From the NCBI GenBank assembly GCA_964464925.1, contig CAYXLI010000024.1:1-64000 (forward strand): 64,000 nucleotides of DNA. Reading direction: 5' to 3'. This DNA comes from CAYXLI01 sp964464925. Its GTDB lineage: Bacteria > Acidobacteriota > Terriglobia > Bryobacterales > Bryobacteraceae. Below, piece by piece: positions 53,104-61,493 of the stretch. Below the pieces are notes generated by a model. That model did not search any database. It was not told where the DNA came from and saw only the letters and a program-made list of their open reading frames with translations. Each line of letters begins with the position of its first letter. Positions within the stretch are counted from its first letter, which is position 1. Made by a program: the position numbers and the translations under genes.

Positions 53104-53285
53104 CTATGGACATGCTGGTGATTTTAGCTCGAACAGTAAGAGGCGGGGGCGGTAGTTAGCGCGATTGCTGGTCTTGAGGTCTTCGAGGGAGGGAGTTCCC
53201 AGGTAATCCACGCCATGGGACGTCGACAGCCTCAAACATTCTTTGAGGTCAGTCTCCGTCCACGCGTATGTCTTGTACGGCTCCT
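53104..53285 (-). other. Protein-like open stretch downstream of nuoF, no start codon
   Basis: A minus-strand frame runs open from inside the end of nuoF to a TAG at 53104, reading PYKTYAWTETDLKECLRL and later HGVDYLGTPSLEDLKTSNRA. The composition looks like real protein, but there is no ATG/GTG/TTG near its beginning, and I do not recognise it. It could be the tail of a decayed gene. Confidence 0.3.
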
Positions 53286-54599
53286 CTACACCAACTGTAC
53301 GAGACGAGTGGTGTCCTCAAACGAGCCGGCAACGGCAGGCAACTTGGCTTCGAATTCGTGCCGGAACTTCTCGATGAAGCTGATGGTAGGCATCGCGGCT
53401 GCGTCGCCAAGCGGGCAGAAGGTGCGGCCGAGCATGTTTTGCGCGAGTTCCCCGATCAGGTTGATATCGCTCGACTGGCCGTGGCCATCGACGAAACGAG
53501 TGAGCAACTTTCGGAGCCACGTTGTACCCTCACGGCAAGGAATGCACCAGCCGCAGCTTTCGTGCGCATAGAAGCGCATGATGCGAAGCATGGCCTTCAC
53601 CATGTCAGTGGTTTCGTCCATCACGACCATGCCGCCGGAGCCAAGCATCGACTTGACCTTGGCGAGCGAATCGTAATCCATGGGAATATCGCACTCCTCG
53701 GCTTTGAGGACAGGGCAGGAGGAGCCGCCGGGGATGACCGCCTTCAGTTTGCGGCCGTTCAGTATTCCGCCGCCGAGCTCGTTGATGGCCTTCATCATCG
53801 GGAAGCCGAGGGGGACTTCGTAGACGCCGGGCTTGTTTACATGCCCCGAGATACAGAGCAGACGGGTGCCGCCGTTCTTGGGAGTGCCGAGGTCGGCATA
53901 CCACTGGCCGCCGTTCAGGATAATGGCCGGGACGGCAGAGAAGGTCTCAACGTTATTGAGAACCGTGGGACACTGCCATGCGCCGGCGACTGCAGGAAAT
54001 GGAGGACGAATACGAGGCACTCCGCGCTTACCTTCGAGTGATTCCAGGAGAGCGGATTCCTCGCCGCACTCGTAGGCTCCGGCGCCGGTGTGGACAACGA
54101 CGTCGAAATCGAAACCGGTGCCGTTGATGTTCTTGCCGAGCCAGCCGCGGTTATATGCCTCGGCGACGGCACGCTCCATGCACTCGATCTGATAACGGTA
54201 CTCGCCGCGAATATAGATATAGGCGGCCTTCGAGCCGACGGCGCGTGCGGCGATGAGCATGCCTTCGATGAGCTGGTGCGGATCGTTCTCGATGAGCAGG
54301 CGGTCCTTGCAGGTGCCAGGCTCGCTCTCATCCGCGTTGACGACAATGTAGACAGGCTTGCCAGTATTGCGCGGTACGAAGCCCCATTTCATGCCGGTTG
54401 GAAAACCGGCGCCGCCCCGGCCGCGAAGACTGGAAGTCTTGACCTCGTTGATGATGTCTTCCGGCGTCATGGCTACGGCCTTCATGAATGCCTTGTAGCC
54501 ATCGTTGGCGAGATACGTGTCGATGGAAGCCGAGTTCTGGAGCAGGAACCGGCGCGTCAGGACGCGGGTTTCAAGCGGATGCGGTTCGTTGTAAAGCAT
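53286..54599 (-). CDS. nuoF: NADH-quinone oxidoreductase subunit F
   Basis: 437 aa. FMN/NADH-binding signatures GRGGAGFPTGMKWGF and VVNADESEPGTCKDR are present, as is ECGEESALLESLEGKRG. The 4Fe-4S (N3) cysteines are in ESCGWCIPCREGT and the later TFCPLGD. It forms the NADH-oxidising tip of complex I with NuoE. Starts 3 bp after nuoE and is the last nuo gene here; nuoG does not follow. Confidence 0.97.
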   Translation of the reverse strand: MLYNEPHPLETRVLTRRFLLQNSASIDTYLANDGYKAFMKAVAMTPEDIINEVKTSSLRGRGGAGFPTGMKWGFVPRNTGKPVYIVVNADESEPGTCKDRLLIENDPHQLIEGMLIAARAVGSKAAYIYIRGEYRYQIECMERAVAEAYNRGWLGKNINGTGFDFDVVVHTGAGAYECGEESALLESLEGKRGVPRIRPPFPAVAGAWQCPTVLNNVETFSAVPAIILNGGQWYADLGTPKNGGTRLLCISGHVNKPGVYEVPLGFPMMKAINELGGGILNGRKLKAVIPGGSSCPVLKAEECDIPMDYDSLAKVKSMLGSGGMVVMDETTDMVKAMLRIMRFYAHESCGWCIPCREGTTWLRKLLTRFVDGHGQSSDINLIGELAQNMLGRTFCPLGDAAAMPTISFIEKFRHEFEAKLPAVAGSFEDTTRLVQLV

Positions 54600-54602
54600 G
54601 GG

Positions 54603-55091
54603 CTACTGTACCTTTGCCTTGCGAATGTCGTCGAGCAGTTTGTCCAGTGTCTCGGGGGTGACGTTATGGTGGAAGTCGTAGTTGATCTGGATGGCCGGGG
54701 CCCACGAGCAGGCTCCCATACACTCCACTTCTTCGAGGGAAAAGAGGCCGTCCGTGGCGGTTTCCTTGTGGCCGATACCGAGCTTGTGCGAGGCGTGCTC
54801 GTAAAGCTCCATACCGCCGCGCAGCAGGCAACTGATGTTCGTACAGACCTGGACGTGATACCTGCCCTGCGGCTCCTTGTGAAGCATGGAGTAATAGCCG
54901 ATCACCTCTTCGATCTGAAGAGGCGTGATGCCGAGGCGGCTGGCGACTTCGTCGATCAACTCCGGCGTGCAGGCGCCGATTTCATCCTGCGCATACATCA
55001 GCATTGGAATGAGAGCGGAGCGCTGCTTGCCCGGCGGATAAGACGTGAGGAGCTTGGCGAAGCGCTCTTCGAGTACGGGCGAAAACGTCAT
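54603..55091 (-). CDS. nuoE: NADH-quinone oxidoreductase subunit E
   Basis: 162 aa. A thioredoxin-like 2Fe-2S ferredoxin (N1a) with the four ligands in CTNISC and ECMGAC. The N-terminal helical half (YPPGKQRSALIPMLMYAQDEIG) is typical. The ATG overlaps the nuoD stop by one base (TAATG), so the two are coupled. Confidence 0.97.
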   Translation of the reverse strand: MTFSPVLEERFAKLLTSYPPGKQRSALIPMLMYAQDEIGACTPELIDEVASRLGITPLQIEEVIGYYSMLHKEPQGRYHVQVCTNISCLLRGGMELYEHASHKLGIGHKETATDGLFSLEEVECMGACSWAPAIQINYDFHHNVTPETLDKLLDDIRKAKVQ

Positions 55092-56326
55092 TAGCGGTCG
55101 GTATCTCCTAGTACAAAGTCCATGCTGCCCATGGCAGCGATCGTGTCAGCGATTAACTGGCCCTCGATCATTGCCGGCAACACCTGCAGGTTGCCGAAGC
55201 TCGGCGTACGCATGAAGACGCGGAACGGCTTGGCGGTGCCATCACTGACGACGTAGTAGCCGATCTCCCCGCGGGGCGATTCGACGGTCTGATAGACCTC
55301 GCCCGGAGGAACACGGATGCCTTCGGTGACAATTTTGAAGTGATAGATGAGCGCTTCCATCTGCGTCTTCATCTTTTCGCGATCCGGGAGCATGACCTTC
55401 GGCGCAGCAGCCTGCCAAGGTCCATTCGGCATACCTTCCAGGGCCTGCTTCACGATCTTGGCGCTCTCACGAAGCTCTACCATGCGGACGCGGTAACGGG
55501 CCCACACGTCATTGTCGGTGTGGGTAGCGACGCTCCAGTTGAAATCGCCGTAGCTGGAGTAGGGCTCGTCTTTGCGGACGTCCCACGGGATGCCTGCGGC
55601 GCGGACCATGGGGCCGGAGCCCCCAAGATCGATCAACTCTTCGATCGGCATGCCGCCCACGCCTTTGACACGGCGCATCCAGATGGGATTGCTATTCAGA
55701 AGCGATTCGTACTCATCGACTTTACTGGGGAAAGCGTCGATGAACTTGCCGACGACCTTGTGCCAGTTGCGAGGAGGCTCCAGTGCGAGCCCGCCGATCC
55801 GGATGTAGCTGGTCATGAGCCGCTGGCCGGAGAAGAATTCGAAAATACGGAGGATGTCTTCGCGCTCGCGGAAGCAGTAAAAGAACATCGACATGGCTCC
55901 CATGTCGAGTGCGTGGGTGCCGAGCCAGACCAGGTGGCTGTTGATACGGGTCAGCTCACAGAGGAGGACGCGCATCCACTGGGCGGCCTTCGGAATTTCC
56001 AGTTGGAGGAGCTTTTCAACAGCAAGTGCGTAGCAGAGATTGTTCGAAAGATTCGAAAGATAATCGACGCGATCGGTAAGCGGCGTCACCTGCGCCCAAT
56101 TTTTGGATTCGCACTGCTTCTCAATGCCCGTGTGGAGATAGCCGATATCAGGAACGGCGCTGGTGATGGTTTCGCCATCCAACTCGATCAGAACGCGAAG
56201 CACGCCATGGGTAGACGGGTGCTGCGGACCCATGTTGAGGGTCATGCGGCGCGTTCCGGTTTCGGTTGGTACGGAGGGATCAGCCTCAAGAGTTGCGGAG
56301 CCGGTGGGGATAGCTGGGTCGCTCAT
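55091..56326 (-). CDS. nuoD: NADH-quinone oxidoreductase subunit D
   Basis: 411 aa, the 49-kDa-type subunit that forms part of the quinone site. Signatures: NMGPQHPSTHGVLRV near the N-terminus, PDIGYLHTGIEKQCESKNW, RIGGLALEPPRNW, and the C-terminal GEIGYYVVSDGTAKPFR. It is separate from nuoC, as in most bacteria other than enterics. Two bases separate it from nuoC. Confidence 0.97.
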   Translation of the reverse strand: MSDPAIPTGSATLEADPSVPTETGTRRMTLNMGPQHPSTHGVLRVLIELDGETITSAVPDIGYLHTGIEKQCESKNWAQVTPLTDRVDYLSNLSNNLCYALAVEKLLQLEIPKAAQWMRVLLCELTRINSHLVWLGTHALDMGAMSMFFYCFREREDILRIFEFFSGQRLMTSYIRIGGLALEPPRNWHKVVGKFIDAFPSKVDEYESLLNSNPIWMRRVKGVGGMPIEELIDLGGSGPMVRAAGIPWDVRKDEPYSSYGDFNWSVATHTDNDVWARYRVRMVELRESAKIVKQALEGMPNGPWQAAAPKVMLPDREKMKTQMEALIYHFKIVTEGIRVPPGEVYQTVESPRGEIGYYVVSDGTAKPFRVFMRTPSFGNLQVLPAMIEGQLIADTIAAMGSMDFVLGDTDR

Positions 56327-56328
56327 GG

Positions 56329-56817
56329 CTATTCGTCCTTGTAGTCGTACTTATGGCCGTGGACGGGGTAATCCTTACGGAGCGGGTAGCCGTCCCAGCC
56401 CTCGGGCATCATGATCCGGGTGAGGTTCGGATGATTGCGGAACACGATTCCGAAGAGGTCGTAGGTCTCACGCTCGTACCAGTTTGCGCCCTTGTAGACC
56501 GAGCAAATGGACTCGATCCCGGGGTTCTCACCGCTCACTTTTACCTTGAGGCGAAGACGCTCATTCTTCTCCATCGAATGGAGGAAATAAACGACTTCGA
56601 AGCGGGGCTCCATGGGGTACCAGTCGAGGCCGGTAATGCCGCTCAGGCGGTTAAACTTCTGTTCTTGCTTCAGGTAGCGGCAGACGTCGACGATTCGCGA
56701 GGCTTCCACTTCAAGTGTGAGCTGGTCGACGTACCACGTGCCACCCGTTAACGCGGCAGCATCGAAGGCGTGCAGGGCTGCTGCGACGGGGCGTTCGAGA
56801 ATATTTTCAGGCAGCAT
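56329..56817 (-). CDS. nuoC: NADH-quinone oxidoreductase subunit C
   Basis: 162 aa, 30-kDa-type subunit of the peripheral arm, with the family signature YERETYDLFGIVFRNHPNLTRIMMPEGWDGYPLRKDYP. The start overlaps the end of nuoA by 11 bp, which leaves no room for nuoB, normally found between them. Confidence 0.96.
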   Translation of the reverse strand: MLPENILERPVAAALHAFDAAALTGGTWYVDQLTLEVEASRIVDVCRYLKQEQKFNRLSGITGLDWYPMEPRFEVVYFLHSMEKNERLRLKVKVSGENPGIESICSVYKGANWYERETYDLFGIVFRNHPNLTRIMMPEGWDGYPLRKDYPVHGHKYDYKDE

Positions 56818-57229
56818 GTTTCTGTGTCTGGGAGACGGGCTCGGACTCTTCCGCCTCTTCCGTAGTCCAGTTCAGCACTCCCTTTTTCCAGATGTAGAAG
56901 AAGCCGCAGAGGACCAGAACAATGAAGAGGAGCATTTCGACGAAACCGAAGAACTTCAGGTCGCGGTAGACGACGGCCCACGGATACAGGAATATGGCTT
57001 CGATATCGAACAGGATGAATACCATCGCGACGAGGTAGAACTTGACGCTGAAACGCTCGCGTGCCGAACCGGTCGGAGTGATACCGCATTCGTACGGCGT
57101 ATCCTTCACACGGTTACGAACCTTCTTGCCAAGCGCATAGGAGGCGCCGACGAGTCCGGCGGCAACGGCAAGCGCAATGACAACCTGGGTGAGGACGGGG
57201 AAATAGATCTCCGGTAAGTTTGTCGGCAT
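56807..57229 (-). CDS. nuoA: NADH-quinone oxidoreductase subunit A
   Basis: 140 aa with three membrane helices, the third in VEMLLFIVLVLCGFFYIWKKG. The conserved cysteine loop between helices 1 and 2 is present (PYECGITPTGSARERFSVKFYLVAMVFILFDIEAIFLYPW), including the FDIEAIFLYPW signature. First gene of the partial nuo operon, ~35 nt downstream of a good sigma70 promoter. It lacks a clear SD. Confidence 0.96.
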   Translation of the reverse strand: MPTNLPEIYFPVLTQVVIALAVAAGLVGASYALGKKVRNRVKDTPYECGITPTGSARERFSVKFYLVAMVFILFDIEAIFLYPWAVVYRDLKFFGFVEMLLFIVLVLCGFFYIWKKGVLNWTTEEAEESEPVSQTQKHAA

Positions 57230-57270
57230 GGGTACAAAAGCGTAGGTTTCGGAAACCGGGGCTTACTTTG

Positions 57271-57300
57271 ACTATAATGATGGGCACGAGCGGGTGTCAA
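57271..57300 (-). promoter_or_regulatory. Sigma70-type promoter of nuoA
   Basis: On the minus strand a perfect TTGACA (57300-57295) and TATAGT (57276-57271) are 18 bp apart, ~41 bp before the nuoA ATG. The -10 overlaps that of the divergent thiS promoter, so the two may compete for polymerase. Confidence 0.65.
57273..57278 (+). promoter_or_regulatory. -10 box of thiS
   Basis: A perfect TATAAT lies 31 bp before the thiS ATG at 57310; no good -35 is seen at 16-18 bp. It shares four bases with the minus-strand -10 of nuoA. Its position supports the ATG at 57310 rather than earlier in-frame codons. Confidence 0.5.
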
Positions 57301-57309
57301 ACCGCACAG

Positions 57310-57534
57310 ATGGCAAACCTTACAACAGAAACGATTGAAATTGTTTTAAACGGCGAATGCCGGCGGATTCCGGGCGGTCTGAACGTCAGGCAAGTACTGG
57401 GAATTCTGGATATTCCGGTCGATCGGGTCGCGATCGAGATGAACCGGCAGATCGTTCGGCAGCGCGATTGGGACGCTACGGAAGTGCCGGCTGGAGCGCA
57501 ATTGGAAGTGGTGATGTTCGTGGGCGGCGGCTAA
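57310..57534 (+). CDS. thiS: ThiS-type sulfur carrier protein
   Basis: 74 aa, the usual ThiS size. It is a beta-grasp ubiquitin-like protein (IEIVLNGECRRI, DRVAIEMNRQIVRQRDWDATEV, GAQLEVVMFVGGG) ending in the Gly-Gly needed for adenylation and thiocarboxylate formation. It donates sulfur for the thiazole of thiamin. The open frame begins 90 nt earlier, but those residues overlap the nuoA promoter and start. No thiG or thiF is adjacent, and no TPP riboswitch fits in the short leader. Confidence 0.9.
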   Translation: MANLTTETIEIVLNGECRRIPGGLNVRQVLGILDIPVDRVAIEMNRQIVRQRDWDATEVPAGAQLEVVMFVGGG

Positions 57535-57619
57535 GGTCCTCACCTGAACCTCACTTAGCAGCTAACGTGCTGACATTACTGGGTTTCGTACTATAGAGGG
57601 AAACCCTGCCAGAGTCCTA

Positions 57620-57647
57620 TTGACTCCGCTGACGAGTCGAGTACAAT
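57620..57647 (+). promoter_or_regulatory. Sigma70-type promoter of the MerR gene
   Basis: TTGACT (57620-57625) and TACAAT (57642-57647) are 16 bp apart, 37 bp before the ATG at 57685. A small dyad TTAGCAGCTAA lies upstream at 57555-57565. Confidence 0.55.
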
Positions 57648-57684
57648 TCAAAAGGCAGTTATTTCAAAACGGAAGCTGCGTTCA

Positions 57685-58191
57685 ATGTTCAAAACAAAAA
57701 AGACGCGTCCTGATGTGGCCCCCTCCTCCGCAGAAAAAACCTACGCCAGCAGCGACGTCGCAAGAATCGCGCAGGTCAGTTTGCGCCAACTGCAATGGTG
57801 GGATGAGCGGAAAGTAGTATCCCCGCGCCATGCAGCGCACAAACGCATTTACCATCCGGAAGAAGTAGTCGAGGTTACAGTTATAGCGGAGTTACGCCGC
57901 AAAGGATTTTCTCTACAGAAAATTCGCCGGGTATTGCGATTTCTACAAAGAGAGATGGGCCGGCGCCTGGCGGATGTGCTAAATCCCGAATCCGATCTGC
58001 ACTTGGTGACCGACGGGAAATCGATTTACCTGGAAGACAGTTCCGAGAAGATCATCGACATTATGAAGAACGCGAAGCAGCCGATGTTTCTGGTGTGTGT
58101 ATCGGACCAGGTCCGGCGGCTGAGCGCGGCGCCGAAGAAGCCAGTGAGGGCAGAGACGCAAGTGGCGGCAAAGAAAGTACGCGTGGTTTAG
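57685..58191 (+). CDS. MerR family transcriptional regulator
   Basis: 168 aa. The winged-helix MerR DNA-binding domain is at about residues 18-90 (YASSDVARIAQVSLRQLQWWDERKVV ... HPEEVVEVTVIAELRRKGFSLQKIRRVLRFL). The C-terminal part is short, lacks clustered cysteines, and ends in a basic tail, so it is not a metal or redox sensor of the classical type. Similar regulators are common in Acidobacteriota. The target is unknown. Confidence 0.88.
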   Translation: MFKTKKTRPDVAPSSAEKTYASSDVARIAQVSLRQLQWWDERKVVSPRHAAHKRIYHPEEVVEVTVIAELRRKGFSLQKIRRVLRFLQREMGRRLADVLNPESDLHLVTDGKSIYLEDSSEKIIDIMKNAKQPMFLVCVSDQVRRLSAAPKKPVRAETQVAAKKVRVV

Positions 58192-58306
58192 GTTTAAAGA
58201 AGACGCAATCCAAGTTCCTACTCCAAATGGGCGGTTCCGCGGGTCGGGGCCGCCCTTCCTATTTACAGGGGTGCGGAAAATTGCAGCAGGCGCTCGCGCC
58301 TTCTGT

Positions 58307-58500
58307 CTAAAGGCCCGAGGCGACATGGATATGCCCGCACCGCCCGGCGTTCCAGAATTGGCAGCGTAATCGCTCCGGCCACACGTCGCCCAGAGTACGG
58401 TGGTCAAAACTCCGAGGCTGTGCGCGACCAAGAGGACCGGATCTTCCGAAGCCTGGATGCACTCATTTGAGACGCGGAATCCATCGGTCGGGATCCGGCG
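58307..58500 (-). pseudogene. Decayed RBBP9/YdeN-type alpha/beta-hydrolase
   Basis: In the 315-bp convergent gap, three pieces of an RBBP9-like serine hydrolase can be read on the minus strand in shifting frames: DPDRWIPRL, then NECIQASEDPVLLVAHSLG with the nucleophile motif GHSLG-like AHSLG, then FWNAGRCGHIHVASGL, which is the His-containing end of the family, closed by a TAG at 58307. About 80-100 residues are missing between the second and third pieces and at least two frameshifts are needed. The remaining ~115 bp of the gap (58192-58306) hold only a GC-rich hairpin-like stretch (GGGCGG/CCGCCC) that may end the MerR transcript. Confidence 0.65.
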
Positions 58501-58506
58501 CCAGCT

Positions 58507-59079
58507 TCAAAACGCGGGTTCCCCTTTGTACAGCAGCTTGGCTGTATCGTATTCCACAACACGGTCAGGACCGCGAACGCCGGGTACATAGATCTCGAAG
58601 CTGAGTTTCTTGGCGCCTTCTATGCGGGGGAAGACCAACCGGAGAGTCCGATCCGTAGAGGAGGGCGGGAAGTACATCGTCATCTTCACGCGCTTCTTGT
58701 CGACGACCAGGAACGACTTTTCCATGTCGCGCATTTCGCCGGGGTCGGTCAAACCGCTGAAGTCGGGCAGCTTGATGGCGAGGACGGAGAATTTGCCGGC
58801 GTTGTCCTCTTTCCAGAGACGGTATTCCTGAGCCAGAGGGTCCATGCCGGCCTGCTTCCGGCGCCGCATTTCTTCTTCGGCCAAGGAGCAAGGCTGTGCC
58901 GAAGCGAGGTAAACAGAGACATCGGGATCGTCTATTTGCGGATGGAGTGGGACAGCCTTTGCGGCCCAAGGAGATTGCTGCACGACCGCGAGTACTTCGC
59001 GGTTGGACCATTCCTGGGGCGGCTTAGCTTCCCAGAATGGTGCTTGCAGAAGCAGGAAGGCTAGGAGGAACAGATGCAT
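58507..59079 (-). CDS. Exported hypothetical protein, 190 aa
   Basis: A signal peptide-like N-terminus (MHLFLLAFLLLQAPFWEA) precedes an acidobacterial-looking segment (PPQEWSNREVLAVVQQSPWAAKA) and a beta-rich end (RTLRLVFPRIEGAKKLSFEIYVPG). I do not recognise a named family. It diverges from the mutarotase-like gene across a ~36-bp gap. Confidence 0.7.
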   Translation of the reverse strand: MHLFLLAFLLLQAPFWEAKPPQEWSNREVLAVVQQSPWAAKAVPLHPQIDDPDVSVYLASAQPCSLAEEEMRRRKQAGMDPLAQEYRLWKEDNAGKFSVLAIKLPDFSGLTDPGEMRDMEKSFLVVDKKRVKMTMYFPPSSTDRTLRLVFPRIEGAKKLSFEIYVPGVRGPDRVVEYDTAKLLYKGEPAF

Positions 59080-59115
59080 GCCGGACCTGCTTCGATTATG
59101 CTACGTAAGCGAACC

Positions 59116-60138
59116 ATGACCGAAGTCACTTATCGAAACCGTAAAGCCGTACAGATTGAAAACAGCTCGCTGCGAGTTACGGTGCTCCGCGAAGGCGGGC
59201 ACATTGCCGAGATCCTGCACAAAGCGAGCGGGGTGAATCCGCTGTGGACACCTCCGTGGACTTCGATTGAGCCGTCTTCCTATGACCGCGGGAAGCACCC
59301 TGAGTATGGCAGTGATGCCGAAAGTAAGCTGCTGGCCGGAATCATGGGGCACAACGCATGCATCGATGTGTTCGGCGGTGTGTCAGAGAGCGAGGCCGCA
59401 GCAGGCATGACCGTGCATGGAGAGGCATCGGTTGCGCCATATTCCTGCGAAGCGCGCGATGGCGGACTGCACACACAATGCGAACTGCCCGGAGCACAGC
59501 TTACATTCGGGAGATTCCTGCGTCTGGAGGGAGACCAGGTGCTGATTCGGGAGACAGTGCACAATCTCGGTGCGTGGGACCGGCCGATCGCCTGGACGCA
59601 GCACGTGACGATGGGGCCTCCCTTCCTTGAGCATGGCGAAACGCAGTTCCGTGTGCCCGGAACGAAGTCGAAGGTATATGAGGCAGAGTTCGGCGATACC
59701 TATGTGAGCGGCGCGGAGTTCGACTGGCCACTAGCTCCTCTGAAGAAAGGCGGACGGATGGATTTGCAGGTCTATACGAAAGCGCCGGTCTCCGGCGGAT
59801 ATACGGCGCACATGCTGGATCCGCACAGAGAGAAGGGATATTTTAAGGCGTATTCGCCAAAGACAAAGGTTCTATTCGGATACGAGTGGCCGCGTGTGGA
59901 TTTCCCGTGGCTGGGGATCTGGGAAGAGAATCACTCACGCACCAATCCCCCATGGAACGGAAAAGCGGTCACCCGCGGCATGGAATTCGGAGCGTCTCCG
60001 ATGCCGGAAACGCGGAAGCAAATGATCGACCGGCGTGAGTTGTTCGGCGTGCCTGGATACCGGTGGGCGCCGGCGAAACAGGCACTTACCGTGGAGTACA
60101 AGGCGTTTATCAGGACCGCGGAAACGATCGGTGATTGA
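59116..60138 (+). CDS. Galactose mutarotase-like / DUF4432-type sugar-binding protein
   Basis: 340 aa from the ATG at 59116 (MTEVTYRNRKAVQIENSSLRV); earlier in-frame ATGs at 59074 and 59098 would add unlikely residues. The beta-supersandwich pattern is evident (LREGGHIAEILHKASGVNPLW, LLIRETVHNLGAWDRPIAWTQHV, FGYEWPRVDFPWLGIWEE). Candidate catalytic His residues lie in QHVTMGPPF and in the GHNACIDVFGG region. Probably acts on a sugar in the cytoplasm. It ends 2 bp from the convergent MFS gene, which may import the same sugar. Confidence 0.78.
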   Translation: MTEVTYRNRKAVQIENSSLRVTVLREGGHIAEILHKASGVNPLWTPPWTSIEPSSYDRGKHPEYGSDAESKLLAGIMGHNACIDVFGGVSESEAAAGMTVHGEASVAPYSCEARDGGLHTQCELPGAQLTFGRFLRLEGDQVLIRETVHNLGAWDRPIAWTQHVTMGPPFLEHGETQFRVPGTKSKVYEAEFGDTYVSGAEFDWPLAPLKKGGRMDLQVYTKAPVSGGYTAHMLDPHREKGYFKAYSPKTKVLFGYEWPRVDFPWLGIWEENHSRTNPPWNGKAVTRGMEFGASPMPETRKQMIDRRELFGVPGYRWAPAKQALTVEYKAFIRTAETIGD

Positions 60139-60140
60139 GC

Positions 60141-61478
60141 CTATATCTTTTCCGGCTTGAACCCGCCCCGGCTGCGGTCGTAGAGCCATATGGCGCCAAA
60201 CACGATCAGCAGCACGGCGGGGCAGAGCGCAACATAGCGAAAGCTCGTCTGGGAGGCGATCGTCAGCACCTGATTCAACGCATCGCCCTGCAATGCGTTG
60301 AAGGCCTGGTCGCCGCCGGCAGCCTGGATCTTTGCGTGATCGAAGATCTTGCCCATGGCTGGGAGAACAAAGTAAATGGACAGGGTTCCTGCCGTTCCCA
60401 TCAGCCCCATGAGCAACGAACCGCCGCGCGGGAAGCGTTCGCTTGCCGCCGCCAACATGGTCGGCCAGAGATAGCAGACACCGGTTCCCCAGACGGTGGC
60501 GGCCAAGAGGCCGGTCACCGGAGAATTCGCGATGCTCAAAAGCAGGAGACCAGCCGACGCGAGAGCGCAGGACACCCACAACAAGCCGACGGGAGAGAGC
60601 TTGTGCGCCATGGTGCCCGCAAAGTGGCGCATCACGAACATCAAACCGCTCACGTAGATCAGAAGCCAGATCCCTTGCATCCCGACGGTTCGGGTGAGCG
60701 CCATATCCACCCACTGCCCGGGCGCAAGTTCGGAGGCAGCAGTGAGAAACATGGTCAGGAACCATACGATGAAGAACGGCCGCAGAACTTCGCGGAACAT
60801 TCCGCGCGCGGATACGCCCGAGGCAACTCGTTCCGTCGGCGGGAAGTTCGCGGTGAGACAGAGAAAGCCGAACGTGATCGCCGGGATGAGCACGATGCCG
60901 AGTTTCACCTGCCAGTTGAACCCAAGGCGGCCGATGGCGATTCCGATCAAACCTCCGAGAATGATGCCGCCCGGCCACCACGCATGCAGCACGTTCAGGC
61001 GCGCGGTCTTTTCGTCGGGATACAAGGTGGTGGTGAGCGGGTTGATTACGGTTTCCACCAATCCCCAGCCGATGCCGGTGATCACCATACCGGCCCAGAT
61101 CACGTTGTATACGGCGGCTCCAGTGGCAATGCGGCCAGCGAAAATAACGGTTAGGGTGCCGGCGAGGAAGCAGAGGCTGGACAGGCTGAGAAGGCGGCCC
61201 ATGCCGAGGTAATCGAGCAGAGGGCTTCCAATAGCGATGGTGAAGGCGAAGCCGAGGAAGGCGACACCCAGGACCGAGCCAATCATCTCGGCTGAGCGGA
61301 GTTTATCAATGGGATCAAAGAACGTGGTCTGCAGATCGGCCGCGATGCTGCTGCGGATTCCGAAACTGAGCCCCGCGGTAACGAGAGCGAGGACGCTGAT
61401 GACGAAAAGGTACTGCTTGTTGTAGGCTGCGTGCCGATCGACCGCAGTTTGGGTGGCGCTCACGACGGAAGCACTCAT
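60141..61478 (-). CDS. Major facilitator superfamily sugar-type transporter
   Basis: 445 aa with twelve membrane helices in two halves, beginning at YLFVISVLALVTAGLSFGIRSSIA. Conserved loop residues are seen in DYLGMGRLLSLSSL and in the ETVINPLTTTLYPDEKTARLNVLHAWWPGG stretch, which resembles the fucose/glucose-galactose type (FHS) family. The neighbours (mutarotase-like and isomerase-like genes) support a sugar substrate. Confidence 0.87.
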   Translation of the reverse strand: MSASVVSATQTAVDRHAAYNKQYLFVISVLALVTAGLSFGIRSSIAADLQTTFFDPIDKLRSAEMIGSVLGVAFLGFAFTIAIGSPLLDYLGMGRLLSLSSLCFLAGTLTVIFAGRIATGAAVYNVIWAGMVITGIGWGLVETVINPLTTTLYPDEKTARLNVLHAWWPGGIILGGLIGIAIGRLGFNWQVKLGIVLIPAITFGFLCLTANFPPTERVASGVSARGMFREVLRPFFIVWFLTMFLTAASELAPGQWVDMALTRTVGMQGIWLLIYVSGLMFVMRHFAGTMAHKLSPVGLLWVSCALASAGLLLLSIANSPVTGLLAATVWGTGVCYLWPTMLAAASERFPRGGSLLMGLMGTAGTLSIYFVLPAMGKIFDHAKIQAAGGDQAFNALQGDALNQVLTIASQTSFRYVALCPAVLLIVFGAIWLYDRSRGGFKPEKI

Positions 61479-61493
61479 GTTCGCCGTATAGTA

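Noticed and set aside
54090..56344. Two 334-aa plus-strand reading frames opposite nuoD, nuoE and nuoF
   Set aside because: Mirror frames of highly conserved complex I genes; composition is His/Asp/Val-rich shadow and no family match is apparent.
57230..57309. TPP riboswitch before thiS
   Set aside because: The leader downstream of the -10 box is only ~25 nt, too short for the element, and no conserved core is seen.
59935..61154. Long frames of 348 aa (minus) and 339 aa (plus) across the MFS gene
   Set aside because: Arg/His/Asp-rich shadows of the transporter and mutarotase genes.
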